The notes beneath the pieces were generated by a model. The model ran no database searches and was not told the DNA's origin. It saw nothing but the letters and a program-made list of their open reading frames with translations. Made by a program: the position numbers and the translations under genes. Positions 54,175 through 63,037 of a DNA stretch of 64,000 bases are shown in pieces. How positions within the stretch are numbered: the first letter of the stretch is position 1; each line of letters starts with the position of its first letter. Location: the NCBI GenBank assembly GCA_046293395.1, contig JBKBOU010000002.1, forward strand, positions 1 to 64,000, read 5' to 3'. Origin of the DNA: CAYNRA01 sp046293395 (GTDB lineage Bacteria > Bacteroidota > Bacteroidia > Cytophagales > Spirosomataceae).

Positions 54175-57100
54175 ATGAAGCAATCTTTGCTTACAATTGC
54201 TGCTTTTTGTGCACTGTCTTTGCCCATTTTGGCACAGGATGGAACACTATTGAGGTATCCGGCAGTTCATCCGACGGGCTCGACTGTCGCTTTTTCCTAC
54301 CAAGGAGACATTTGGACAGTACCAACTACAGGTGGAAAAGCAACGCGCCTGACGATTCACGAAGCGTACGAGAGCAACCCAGTTTTTAGTCCTGATGGGA
54401 AACAAATTGCGTTTTCGGGAAGCCGTTACGGCAATAACGACCTATTTGTGATGGATGCAAACGGAGGAACGGTGAAGCGATTAACGTTCCATTCGGGCGC
54501 TGATAATATTTCGAGTTGGACTCAAAAAGACCAAATTGTCTTCTCGACGAACAGAGAATTTAGACAAATTGAGCGCCCAGCCGAAGTACACGCTATTTCT
54601 CCGAATGGAGGAACAGAAAGACGGATTTTGGATGCTGTCGGGCATGACCCAGTCATCTCCCCAAACGGTCGTTTCATTGCTTTTGTGCGTGGGGACATCA
54701 ATCCGGTGGCACGTGAAGACTACCGTGGAAGCTCAAACAGAGAGCTTTGGATTTATGATACGCAAAAGAAAACCTACCATACTTTGCCTGCATTTACAAC
54801 CAACGATATTTTGCCGCAATGGGTGGGTGATTCGCAATTATACTTTTTGAGTAGCGAAGAAGGCGTCTATAATTTGTACAAGTTTACGCTAGATGGCAAT
54901 GGCAAGACGACCAAAGCACCCGAACAAATTACGAAACTCAAAGACGAGGCAATTCGGGCATACAGCTTAACTGCAGATGGGAAAATGGCTGTTATAGAGA
55001 AAGATACACGGCTTTATACCTTGGATGTAGCTTCCGGAAAAATGCAGGCGATTTCAGTGGAAATCAGTGCTGACGACCGCCTAGACCCGTTTGAAACAAA
55101 GATATTTACAAATGGTGGATCGGACTTCAATGTTTCTCCGAATGGAAAATTGATGTTATTTGCTGTCCGAGGGGAAATTTTTGTTTCGCAAACAGACAAA
55201 GAAAAAAGCCGGAGTGTAAACATCTCCAATCACGCTTTTCGTGACCAAGATGCCATTTGGTTGAATGATTCTACGGCACTTTATACGAGTGACCGAAGCA
55301 ATGGGAATTTTGATATTTATTTGGTTCGGTCAGCAGATAGCAAGGAACGAAATCTTTACAAAACCTTGAAATTAGAGACAGTTCCAGTGACCAAAACTGC
55401 TGAGGATGAGTCAAGTTTGGTTTTATCGCCAGACGGCAAGCAGCTTGCTTATACACGTGGGCGAGGAACACTTGTTGTTGCGGATATTTCGGCGGATGGA
55501 AAACTGACAAACGAGAAAATACTAAGTGATTCGTGGAGTGCCGCGCGGGATGTTGTTTGGAGTCCGGATGGCAAGTGGTTGGCGTATTCGATGTCAGATT
55601 TGTATTTTAACCAAGAAGTTTTCATTCAGAAAGCGGATAATAGTGGCAAACCTGTGAATGTTTCGATGCATCCACGTCGAGATAGCCAACCGTATTGGAG
55701 TGCCGATGGCAGCAAATTGGGCTTTATTTCTGAGCGAAGCGTTGCGCGTACAGGAGATGTCTGGTTTGTTTGGTTGAAGAAAGAAGATTGGGAAAAGGCA
55801 ACACAAGATTGGCAGGAGACAGAGCCAGAAACAGAGAAAAAACCAGCCAAAGGAAATACAAAGGCAATCGTGATTGATTTGGAAAATATTCACGAGCGGG
55901 TTGTCCAAGTAACCAATGCGCCAGGAGATGAAAGCAACCTTCTTATTTCGAAAGACGGTGAAACATTCTATTATGTAACAGCCAACACAAGTACAAAAGG
56001 AACGGATTTGTTTAGCATCAAATGGGATGGCACGGGGATGAAAGTATTGACGCGAGGCGGTGCGAATCCTTCGAATGTTACGGCGGATAAAGACATGACG
56101 AATTTGTATTTCACAACACGAGGAAGTTTCAACAAATTTGCTATTAAGGCAGCAACACAAGAGGCGATTCCGTACCAAGCGAAAATGAAAATCGATTATG
56201 CACTTGAGCGTGAACAAGTATTTGAAGAAGCTTGGAGAACAATTCGGGATGGTTTTTATGACCCTAAATTCCATGGGTATGATTGGAACAAACTAAAAGC
56301 AAAATATAAAGCTCGTTCATTGGCGGCATCAACTAGCCAGGATTTCAGAGACATGTTTAACCTCATGTTGGGTGAATTGAATGCCAGCCACATGGGTTTG
56401 ACAGTGCCAGACAGAGCGGAAACGCAAAGAGAATCGACTGGGCTTTTGGGTGCAGAGCTCGTTCCGCAGGCTTCGGGTATGCTTGTCAAGCATGTTGTGC
56501 CAGAAACACCTGCTGATAAAACCGCCAGTAAACTCAAAGAAGGGGATATTATCTTGCAAATCAACGGGCAAAGTGTAACCGGGAATGCCAATTTCTATGA
56601 ATTATTGAACGGTTTGGCCAATGAGAAAGTGGTGGCACAAGTACAAGGTGCAGACAAACAAACGCGGGAGGTTGTGATTCGATTAACAAACTCCATCTCG
56701 GACAATCTATACCAAGAGTGGGTAAACGACCGGAAGAAAATGGTAGATAAACTTTCAGGTGGTCGATTGGGCTATATTCATATTCGTGGTATGAATTTCC
56801 CAAGTTTTGAAGTAGTTGAGCGTGAATTTACAGCGGCAGGCTACGGGAAAGACGGCCTTGTCATAGATGTTCGTTACAACGGTGGCGGCTCAACGACAGA
56901 TTACCTCATGACCATTCTGAACTACAAACAACATGCCTACACCATTCCGAGGGGGGCAGTTAATGATTTGGAAAAAGAGAAAAACAAGTACAAAGAGTAT
57001 TACCCAATTGGGGAAAGATTGGTTTACGCGGCTTGGACAAAGCCTACCGTAGCACTTTGTAATGAGGGTTCGTATTCCAATGCGGAGATTTTCTCACACG

Positions 57101-57363
57101 CTTACAAAGGACTTGGCATTGGTAAATTAGTTGGTTTGCCAACAAATGGTTCAGTGATTTCTACAGGCGGAAAAGCACTTATGGATGGGTCGTTTGTTCG
57201 TTTACCAGGAAGAGCCTGGTTTACAAAGGGAACAGACATAAACCAAGAATTAGGGCCTGCGATTCCAGATATTATCGTAGAAAACGAGCCAAACTGGATT
57301 TCTGCGGGTACAGATAAACAGCTAGAAACGGCAGTTCAAGTTTTGATGAAAGACTTAAAGTAA
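54175..57363 (+). CDS. Secreted Tricorn-type S41 protease with beta-propeller
   Basis: A 1062-residue protein with a signal peptide (KQSLLTIAAFCALSLPILAQ). The first 600 or so residues are a PD40/WD40-like propeller (FSPDGKQIAFSG, LSPDGKQLAYT, WSPDGKWLAYS). Then come a C1-like helical segment, a PDZ domain (GMLVKHVVPETPADKTASKLKEGDIILQING) and an S41 catalytic domain with LGYIHIRGM, VIDVRYNGGGST and the nucleophile Ser in CNEGSYSNAEIFSHA. This matches Tricorn/DPP-like processing proteases. It probably trims peptides in the periplasm, with the propeller filtering substrates. Confidence 0.93.
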   Translation: MKQSLLTIAAFCALSLPILAQDGTLLRYPAVHPTGSTVAFSYQGDIWTVPTTGGKATRLTIHEAYESNPVFSPDGKQIAFSGSRYGNNDLFVMDANGGTVKRLTFHSGADNISSWTQKDQIVFSTNREFRQIERPAEVHAISPNGGTERRILDAVGHDPVISPNGRFIAFVRGDINPVAREDYRGSSNRELWIYDTQKKTYHTLPAFTTNDILPQWVGDSQLYFLSSEEGVYNLYKFTLDGNGKTTKAPEQITKLKDEAIRAYSLTADGKMAVIEKDTRLYTLDVASGKMQAISVEISADDRLDPFETKIFTNGGSDFNVSPNGKLMLFAVRGEIFVSQTDKEKSRSVNISNHAFRDQDAIWLNDSTALYTSDRSNGNFDIYLVRSADSKERNLYKTLKLETVPVTKTAEDESSLVLSPDGKQLAYTRGRGTLVVADISADGKLTNEKILSDSWSAARDVVWSPDGKWLAYSMSDLYFNQEVFIQKADNSGKPVNVSMHPRRDSQPYWSADGSKLGFISERSVARTGDVWFVWLKKEDWEKATQDWQETEPETEKKPAKGNTKAIVIDLENIHERVVQVTNAPGDESNLLISKDGETFYYVTANTSTKGTDLFSIKWDGTGMKVLTRGGANPSNVTADKDMTNLYFTTRGSFNKFAIKAATQEAIPYQAKMKIDYALEREQVFEEAWRTIRDGFYDPKFHGYDWNKLKAKYKARSLAASTSQDFRDMFNLMLGELNASHMGLTVPDRAETQRESTGLLGAELVPQASGMLVKHVVPETPADKTASKLKEGDIILQINGQSVTGNANFYELLNGLANEKVVAQVQGADKQTREVVIRLTNSISDNLYQEWVNDRKKMVDKLSGGRLGYIHIRGMNFPSFEVVEREFTAAGYGKDGLVIDVRYNGGGSTTDYLMTILNYKQHAYTIPRGAVNDLEKEKNKYKEYYPIGERLVYAAWTKPTVALCNEGSYSNAEIFSHAYKGLGIGKLVGLPTNGSVISTGGKALMDGSFVRLPGRAWFTKGTDINQELGPAIPDIIVENEPNWISAGTDKQLETAVQVLMKDLK

Positions 57364-57382
57364 ACGTTCGTTCCTGAAACAG

Positions 57383-57429
57383 AAAAAGCGGATAAATTGC
57401 TTAAAATAAGTAATTTATCCGCTTTTTTG
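57383..57429 (+). terminator. Rho-independent terminator of the Tricorn-like gene
   Basis: A 15-bp stem aaaagcggataaatt (57384-57398) / aatttatccgctttt (57412-57426) followed by TTTG, 20 bases after the stop. Confidence 0.9.
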
Positions 57430-57502
57430 TTAGAAAATAAATGAACGTTATTTCATTTTCAAGTTATCTTTATGAGATTAGTCGAGATAAAAAGCATTCA
57501 TG

Positions 57503-57871
57503 TCATTTTTTAAAGATAAAGTAAACAGCTGCCACCAAGAAGAGAAAGCCAATGAGATGGTTCCAGCGAATAGTTTCTGACTTGAAAACGAGCAGCGTAA
57601 AAACAAGAAAAACACTCAAAGAAATAACTTCTTGCAAGACTTTTAGCTCCAAAAGTGAAAAAGGTCCGCCATTGGCTTTGAAACCTATTCGATTGGCAGG
57701 AACTTGAAAAAAATACTCAAAAAGTGCAATTCCCCAGCTTATCAAGACAACACCCACGAAGCCAACCTGCTGAAACCACTTCCACTCTGCAAACTTTAGG
57801 TGGCCATACCAAGCGAGCGTCATGAACACATTTGATAAAATGAGCAATCCGATTGTAACAAGACTTTTCAT
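57503..57871 (-). CDS. DUF486/DMT-like four-helix membrane protein
   Basis: A 122-residue protein with four hydrophobic helices: SLVTIGLLILSNVFMTLAWYGHL, VGFVGVVLISWGIALFEYFF, LQEVISLSVFLVFTLLVF, HLIGFLFLVAAVYFIF. PANRIGF between helices 2 and 3 is the DUF486 signature. These resemble small-multidrug-resistance half transporters, but the substrate is unknown. It starts six bases after the rluF stop and is probably cotranscribed. Confidence 0.88.
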   Translation of the reverse strand: MKSLVTIGLLILSNVFMTLAWYGHLKFAEWKWFQQVGFVGVVLISWGIALFEYFFQVPANRIGFKANGGPFSLLELKVLQEVISLSVFLVFTLLVFKSETIRWNHLIGFLFLVAAVYFIFKK

Positions 57872-57877
57872 CGAGGG

Positions 57878-58633
57878 TTATTCAATTTCACTTTGAAGGA
57901 AAGATGCTTCCTCTGTTTTGCTAGATGTTTTTACTTTTTCATGAATGAGGGCAAGTTCCTGTTCTGTTAAATTTCTCCATTGCCCAGTTGCAAGTCCCTT
58001 TAATGTAACGTGCATGATACGCGTTCTTTTCAGTTTTTTTACTTCATAGCCCAAAAATTGACACATTCTTCGTATTTGTCTGTTCAAACCTTGGGTAAGA
58101 ATGATTTTAAACTCAAATTTATCTACTTGTTCGGCATAACAAGGTTGCGTAACTGTGTCTAGAATAGGAACTCCTTTTCTCATTTTTTGAATAAAATCCG
58201 CTGTGACAGGCTTATCTACCGTAACAAAATATTCTTTCTCGTGTTGATTACCAGCGCGTAAAATTTTATTAACAATATCCCCGTCATTCGTCAAAAAAAT
58301 CAAACCTTCGGAGGGTTTATCCAGGCGTCCAATCGGAAAAATTCGCTGTGGATGATTGATATACTGAATAATATTATCCTTTATATCAAGCTCCGTTGTA
58401 CACGTAATTCCACGTGGTTTGTTGAACGCAATATAGACCCATTGTTCAGTAGCTGGACGGATTAACTGGCCATCCACACAGACAACATCGGTTGGTTTTA
58501 CCCGTGTACCAAGTGCTGGAACTTGCCCATTGATTGTCACCCGTTGCTCCTCGATGAGCTGGTCTGCCATCCGTCTGGAGCAAAAACCAGTTTCGCTAAT
58601 GTATTTATTTAGTCTTTTATCTTGATTCTCCAT
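57878..58633 (-). CDS. rluF: 23S rRNA pseudouridine synthase, RluF type
   Basis: A 251-residue enzyme. An N-terminal S4 domain (RLNKYISETGFCSRRMADQLI) is followed by the RsuA/RluF catalytic core, with the catalytic Asp in FPIGRLDKPSEGLIFLTNDG, then GNQHEKEYFVTVDKP and QGLNRQIRRMCQFLGYEV. RluF modifies U2604 of 23S rRNA. I chose the ATG at 58633, because the longer frame to 58654 overlaps a TACTTTTG promoter box (58652-58659). Confidence 0.93.
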   Translation of the reverse strand: MENQDKRLNKYISETGFCSRRMADQLIEEQRVTINGQVPALGTRVKPTDVVCVDGQLIRPATEQWVYIAFNKPRGITCTTELDIKDNIIQYINHPQRIFPIGRLDKPSEGLIFLTNDGDIVNKILRAGNQHEKEYFVTVDKPVTADFIQKMRKGVPILDTVTQPCYAEQVDKFEFKIILTQGLNRQIRRMCQFLGYEVKKLKRTRIMHVTLKGLATGQWRNLTEQELALIHEKVKTSSKTEEASFLQSEIE

Positions 58634-58651
58634 TTCGTCGCTATTTGCCCA

Positions 58652-58659
58652 CAAAAGTA
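58652..58659 (-). promoter_or_regulatory. -7 promoter element TACTTTTG for rluF
   Basis: An exact TAnnTTTG match on the minus strand, 18 bases before the chosen ATG at 58633. The -33 box is not clear. Confidence 0.45.
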
Positions 58660-58745
58660 AAACAAAGCGTTCATTTTTAGTTTTTTTTTCCTAATTCTGA
58701 ATATATTTAAACCTTTATTCAACCATTATTTCCTTTTACAAGAAT

Positions 58746-59501
58746 ATGAAATCCATTTTTACCCTACTTATTTTATTGAGTAGCTCACTGAGTTCGCTCC
58801 TGCAAGCACAAAAACCAACAGAGAAATTCTACGAATTACGCATTTATCATTGCCTAGATGGTAAATTACCAACGCTGTTGCAGCGGTTTGAAAACCATAC
58901 AACGAAACTTTTCGAAAAGCATGGCATGGAAAACATAGGCTATTGGTTGCCTACAAAAGCGGACAACAAAACGCTGTACTATGTTTTGGCGTATCCATCA
59001 CAAGAAGCAAGAGAAAAATCTTGGCAGGCATTCATTCAAGACCCCGTTTGGAAGGAAGTCGCACAAAAATCGGAGGAAAACGGAAAAATCATTGAACGCA
59101 TTGAATCCATCTATCTAAAAATGGAGCCAAGTCTTTCCAAAAAAATCAGTCAAGCAAAGCAAGGAAATGACCCTGTATTTGAACTTCGTACCTATACGTG
59201 TTTACCCAATCAACTTCCGGCTTTGGTTTCGCGGTTCAAAAATCATACACGCGCTTTATTTGAGAAACACGGCATGACTAATATTGCCTACTTTACTACC
59301 GTTGAAAAAGACGCTGTACAACCCAAATTAGTGTACTGGGTTGCGCATGAGTCAGCGGAGAGTGCACAAAAATCATGGGACGGATTTCGGCAAGACCCAA
59401 AATGGATAGCAGCGCGTGATGCTTCGGAGAAAGGAGGTAAAATTGTTGAAAAAGTAGAATCAGTTTACATGAAGCCTACTGGGTTTTCAGATTTGAATTG
59501 A
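58746..59501 (+). CDS. Secreted NIPSNAP-domain protein with two repeats
   Basis: A 251-residue protein with a signal peptide (FTLLILLSSSLSSLLQAQ). It contains two NIPSNAP ferredoxin-like repeats: FYELRIYHCLDGKLPTLLQRF ... FEKHGMENIGYWL in the first half and FELRTYTCLPNQLPALVSRF ... FEKHGMTNIAYF in the second. Each is followed by a SWQAFIQDP / SWDGFRQDP block. The role of bacterial NIPSNAP proteins is unclear. It is a single gene with a terminator. Confidence 0.93.
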   Translation: MKSIFTLLILLSSSLSSLLQAQKPTEKFYELRIYHCLDGKLPTLLQRFENHTTKLFEKHGMENIGYWLPTKADNKTLYYVLAYPSQEAREKSWQAFIQDPVWKEVAQKSEENGKIIERIESIYLKMEPSLSKKISQAKQGNDPVFELRTYTCLPNQLPALVSRFKNHTRALFEKHGMTNIAYFTTVEKDAVQPKLVYWVAHESAESAQKSWDGFRQDPKWIAARDASEKGGKIVEKVESVYMKPTGFSDLN

Positions 59502-59515
59502 TTTTCCTTCGTGAT

Positions 59516-59570
59516 GACACACAAAGCAGTAAAAAATGATATTTATTTGCTGCTTTGTGTGTGTATTTTT
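59516..59570 (+). terminator. Rho-independent terminator of the NIPSNAP gene
   Basis: A 12-bp stem cacacaaagcag (59518-59529) / ctgctttgtgtg (59550-59561) followed by TATTTTTT. Confidence 0.85.
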
Positions 59571-59832
59571 TCGATAAATAGCGGTAATTCCATTTCAGCA
59601 AACACGATGTAATCATCGAACGTATTAGCAACCCAAGCAGCTTAAAAGCTTTTAAAAAGAAAAGCCAAGGACAGATACATGCTATTGCTTTTTTGACATT
59701 TCGGCATAAGGTGCGGAGATACACCGAAGAATTTCTAAATTTGTAGATGAATAAAGTAGAAGGAACACATTCGGCTATGTCAGCGCTTTCTTCATTTAAA
59801 GCATAGGAAGCATTTTCTTAATAAAATTCAAT
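59571..59832. other. Intergenic stretch between the NIPSNAP terminator and the ligase-like gene
   Basis: No gene seen (the gene-free interval from 59502 is 331 bases including the terminator). It contains a TAAATTTG -7 element at 59736-59743, 90 bases upstream of the ATG at 59833. A minus-strand reading frame across 59476-59724 shows no recognisable domain. Confidence 0.5.
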
Positions 59833-61203
59833 ATGTTGTCATTACTTGATTGGCTTATAAATCGGTTTGAAGGAAATAGAAAAGCGTTTGCGGTCAGTTT
59901 TTTCTTTTTTGGTACACCCGTGATTTATTTTTTACGTGATGGCGTAGGTTTAGCTCCAAATAGCACTGTATTCACAGCAGCCTTTACTTTTGGTAGTTTA
60001 TTACTAGCCGTACCCTTTCGAAATTCTGGCAGATTTTATTCGTTCAACAAGCCAATTTTTTCTTTTATTATTATTTACTGGATTATAGCCCTCATCTACC
60101 TAGCCGTTTATGCGCCAAACCGTGGTTGGTTCACCAATACAACGGTAGAATTTGTTTATTTTCTTGTATTAGTTGTCTGCGCTTACATATTTGCGGCTTC
60201 TCCTTCTTCTGATTTCCTGGCAGGACTTTTAACAGCAACACTTTGGATTTGTCTAATCGGCTCAGTAGCCATGGTGATCATCGTTCTAAAAGACCCAACG
60301 TATGTATTGGGCAATAGAGCAGCTATTAGTTTTGGGGTTGACAAAGACGGTGTTTCTATCGGGAATCCACACATTTATGGACGCTCCGCATTTGCAGGTT
60401 TTGTTGCATCTATATTAGTACGAACGATGAGCAAAAACCCAATTTCAAGACTTTTTTATCTAGGATGCTCCTTTATTTTCCTGTTGGTTATCGTGCTAAC
60501 ACAGTCTTTTCAAACGATTATCGCTCTTCTACTCTTCGGAGTCATTTTTATGTACGTACGTACTACTGCTACAAACGTGTACTTTTTATTGAAATGGATT
60601 TTTGGATGGAGAGGCTTTTTAACATTCCTTTTTCTGGCATGTATCGTATATTATTACCTAACCTACACAGATATACTGAATAGAATCAATCATTTTTACA
60701 TGATTATTGGCTCCCGTTTTGAGAAAGTTTTCAGTTTTTTAAGTTTTGAAGAAATAAACCCTTTTTTAACTCCTGTAAAAGAAATCACCACAGATGCTTC
60801 TGCACTCGGACGGGTAGAAACCATTGGAAAAGTAGGGGAAAAAATCATAGAACATATTGAAAACAAAGAATGGTGGTGGTTACTTTTAGGTAATGGCTAC
60901 CATTCCTTATATGTAGATAGCCCGATGATTCAAACATTCCATGATTTAGGTATCATTGGCTTTTTTTCTTACTTAGGGATGCATATTTACATACTTAAAT
61001 ACGCGCTGTCCGAATACAAAAAATCAGCACATCCAGCACTCTTATTCTTGTGTTTATTTATCATTCACACGTTCGTACAAAATTTTGTTTATGGAATGCC
61101 CTACGATTACACCAGATGGTCTTTTTTTATATTCATGGCTAGAATATTAAAAGACTATCGCCCACTGTCTATTCCCCCTGTTGTTCCTTCGCCAAAAGTT
61201 TAG
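59833..61203 (+). CDS. O-antigen ligase/polymerase-like membrane protein
   Basis: A 456-residue protein with about ten to twelve membrane helices and one large extracytoplasmic loop (about residues 290-375), including WWWLLLGNGYHSLYVDSPMIQTFHDLGIIGFFSYLG. The 'LGNG...DS...LGIIGFF' pattern is the hallmark of the Wzy/WaaL O-antigen ligase superfamily. It probably polymerises or attaches surface polysaccharide. It overlaps the convergent LysR-type gene by 35 bases at its 3' end. Confidence 0.78.
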   Translation: MLSLLDWLINRFEGNRKAFAVSFFFFGTPVIYFLRDGVGLAPNSTVFTAAFTFGSLLLAVPFRNSGRFYSFNKPIFSFIIIYWIIALIYLAVYAPNRGWFTNTTVEFVYFLVLVVCAYIFAASPSSDFLAGLLTATLWICLIGSVAMVIIVLKDPTYVLGNRAAISFGVDKDGVSIGNPHIYGRSAFAGFVASILVRTMSKNPISRLFYLGCSFIFLLVIVLTQSFQTIIALLLFGVIFMYVRTTATNVYFLLKWIFGWRGFLTFLFLACIVYYYLTYTDILNRINHFYMIIGSRFEKVFSFLSFEEINPFLTPVKEITTDASALGRVETIGKVGEKIIEHIENKEWWWLLLGNGYHSLYVDSPMIQTFHDLGIIGFFSYLGMHIYILKYALSEYKKSAHPALLFLCLFIIHTFVQNFVYGMPYDYTRWSFFIFMARILKDYRPLSIPPVVPSPKV

Positions 61204-61441
61204 CCCGTTTTTTTAATTCATTCGCTTTCGCGACAATTTCAGACGCCATTTCCAAGATAACCTTCCCTTCCTTGGTAACAGAAAAAGGATTGCGTTTGAA
61301 TATCTCTATATCCAATACGTCTTCCAATACTTTTATTTGCTGGCTCAGTGTAGGTTGTGTAATACAACAATGTTCAGCCGCTTTTGTAAAACTCTTGAAC
61401 TTCTGTACCGCTAATATATATTCTAATTGTCTAAGTAACAT
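61169..61441 (-). CDS. Stand-alone LysR-type DNA-binding domain protein
   Basis: A 90-residue protein consisting only of a LysR-type winged HTH (RQLEYILAVQKFKSFTKAAEHCCITQPTLSQQIKVLEDVLDIEIF, then a C-terminal helix). The roughly 200-residue effector-binding domain of normal LysR regulators is missing, and the stop falls inside the end of the convergent gene. It has a good own promoter (61457-61489), so it is likely expressed. It is either a truncated regulator or a genuinely short one. Confidence 0.8.
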   Translation of the reverse strand: MLLRQLEYILAVQKFKSFTKAAEHCCITQPTLSQQIKVLEDVLDIEIFKRNPFSVTKEGKVILEMASEIVAKANELKKRAKLLAKEQQGE

Positions 61442-61456
61442 TGCCTTGTTTTTTTA

Positions 61457-61489
61457 CAAATGTACGCACTGAAATGCCTACAATACAAA
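61457..61489 (-). promoter_or_regulatory. Promoter of the LysR-type HTH gene
   Basis: On the minus strand TTTG (61486-61489), 21 bases, then TACATTTG (61457-61464), ending 15 bases before the ATG at 61441. Confidence 0.6.
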
Positions 61490-61509
61490 TCGAGATGAAA
61501 GATAGCGTG

Positions 61510-61541
61510 TTTGGTTTACGCGTCATTATTTTTTAATTTTG
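61510..61541 (+). promoter_or_regulatory. Promoter of the CCA-adding enzyme gene
   Basis: TTTG (61510-61513), 20 bases, TAATTTTG (61534-61541): a perfect Bacteroidota promoter. It lies inside the open reading frame of the gene, which helps fix the start codon at 61556. Confidence 0.7.
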
Positions 61542-61555
61542 AAAGAAAAAAGTCA

Positions 61556-63037
61556 TTGTCACATTTTAGAGAAAAAATTCAAGATACGCCCATTTTGCAC
61601 CTCCTCGCACAAACCGCAGCAAAAAACCAATTTGAAGCGTATATTATTGGTGGATATGTGCGGGATATTTTCCTGAACCGAGAATCAAAAGATATAGATG
61701 TCGTCGTTGTAGGAAGTGGCATCGCTTTTGCCGAACAAGTAGCCGCTGCCCTCGGAAATCACTGCAAAGTAGCTGTATTTAAAAGTTTTGGTACTGCACA
61801 AATTCGTTATCATGATCTTGAAATTGAGTTTGTCGGTGCTAGGAAAGAATCCTATCGCGCAGAATCCCGCAAACCCATCGTGGAAGATGGTACGCTTAGT
61901 GATGACCAAAAAAGACGTGACTTTACCATTAATGCGCTTAGTATTTCTCTTAATCCTGCCAATCTTGGCGAATTAATTGACCCTTTTCAAGGAATCAAAG
62001 ATTTGGACAATCGACTTATCCGAACCCCTCTTGACCCAGAACTGACGTTTTCAGACGACCCTCTCCGAATGCTTCGTGCCATCCGGTTTGCCTCCCAACT
62101 TGGCTTTGACATGGAAACAAGTGCCTTCGAAGCCATCAAGAAAATGAAATCGCGCGTCTCTATTTTAGCACAAGAACGTATCACAGATGAACTAAATAAA
62201 ATCATCTTGAGCCCTACTCCTTCGTATGGCTTTAAGCTTTTGTTTCAAACGGGCTTGCTTTCGCTTATTTTCCCTGATTTGGTGAAGTTGCATGGCGTTG
62301 AAACCATGGACGGCAAAGGGCATAAAGATAATTTTTACCATACTTTGCAAGTACTCGACAATACTGCCGCCAAATCAACCGATTTGTGGCTACGTTGGGC
62401 AGCTATTCTACACGACATCGCCAAACCAGCTACCAAAAAATTTCATCCCAAGATAGGTTGGTCTTTTCATGGCCACGAAGAACTCGGAGCAAGGTGGGTA
62501 AAGGGCATTTTTAGACGGTTTAAACTACCGCTAGACCAGAAAATGCGCATGGTAGAAAACCTAGTTCGCCTCCACTTACGCCCCATTGCCGTTGCCAAAG
62601 AAGGTGTAACAGACGCCGCACTCAGACGTCTGTTGGTGGATGCAGGAGAAGATATTGAGTACCTCATGATTCTCTGCCGCGCAGACATCACATCCAAAGA
62701 CCCAAATCGCGTTCGGAAATACTTGAAGAATTTCGACAAAGTAGAAGAACTCCTCATAGAACTCGAACAAAAAGATAAATTACGGAACTTCCAACCGGTA
62801 GTCACAGGGGAAATGATTATGGAAGTATTTGGACTCAAACCCTCCCGAGAAGTAGGCCAAATCAAACTCAGTATTCGGGAAGCCATGCTAGATGGCATCA
62901 TCCCAAATGAATTTGACTTAGCCTTTGAATTTATGCTCGAAGAAGGTAGAAAACTCGGTTTTCGGCCCATCAAAGACAAAGAAACTATCCGGGCTACCAT
63001 TCCACCACCTGAACCAAAAATACCGCCTATTCTTTAA
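61556..63037 (+). CDS. cca: CCA tRNA nucleotidyltransferase with HD domain
   Basis: A roughly 493-residue class II tRNA nucleotidyltransferase. The catalytic head has IGGYVRDIFLNRESKDIDVVVVG, with the two metal-binding Asp in DID, the motif RRDFTINALS, and DPLRMLRAIRFASQLGF. An HD phosphohydrolase-like domain follows (AAILHDIAKPATKK). It adds CCA to tRNA 3' ends, and the tRNA-Asp in this window lacks an encoded CCA. The frame opens at a TTG at 61511, but a complete promoter (61510-61541) overlaps it, so TTG at 61556 (15 residues later) is the better start. It overlaps the convergent DUF2851 gene by four bases. Confidence 0.95.
   Translation: MSHFREKIQDTPILHLLAQTAAKNQFEAYIIGGYVRDIFLNRESKDIDVVVVGSGIAFAEQVAAALGNHCKVAVFKSFGTAQIRYHDLEIEFVGARKESYRAESRKPIVEDGTLSDDQKRRDFTINALSISLNPANLGELIDPFQGIKDLDNRLIRTPLDPELTFSDDPLRMLRAIRFASQLGFDMETSAFEAIKKMKSRVSILAQERITDELNKIILSPTPSYGFKLLFQTGLLSLIFPDLVKLHGVETMDGKGHKDNFYHTLQVLDNTAAKSTDLWLRWAAILHDIAKPATKKFHPKIGWSFHGHEELGARWVKGIFRRFKLPLDQKMRMVENLVRLHLRPIAVAKEGVTDAALRRLLVDAGEDIEYLMILCRADITSKDPNRVRKYLKNFDKVEELLIELEQKDKLRNFQPVVTGEMIMEVFGLKPSREVGQIKLSIREAMLDGIIPNEFDLAFEFMLEEGRKLGFRPIKDKETIRATIPPPEPKIPPIL

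Noticed and set aside
59476..59724. An 82-codon minus-strand reading frame overlapping the NIPSNAP terminator
   Set aside because: No family resemblance and it runs through a terminator hairpin.
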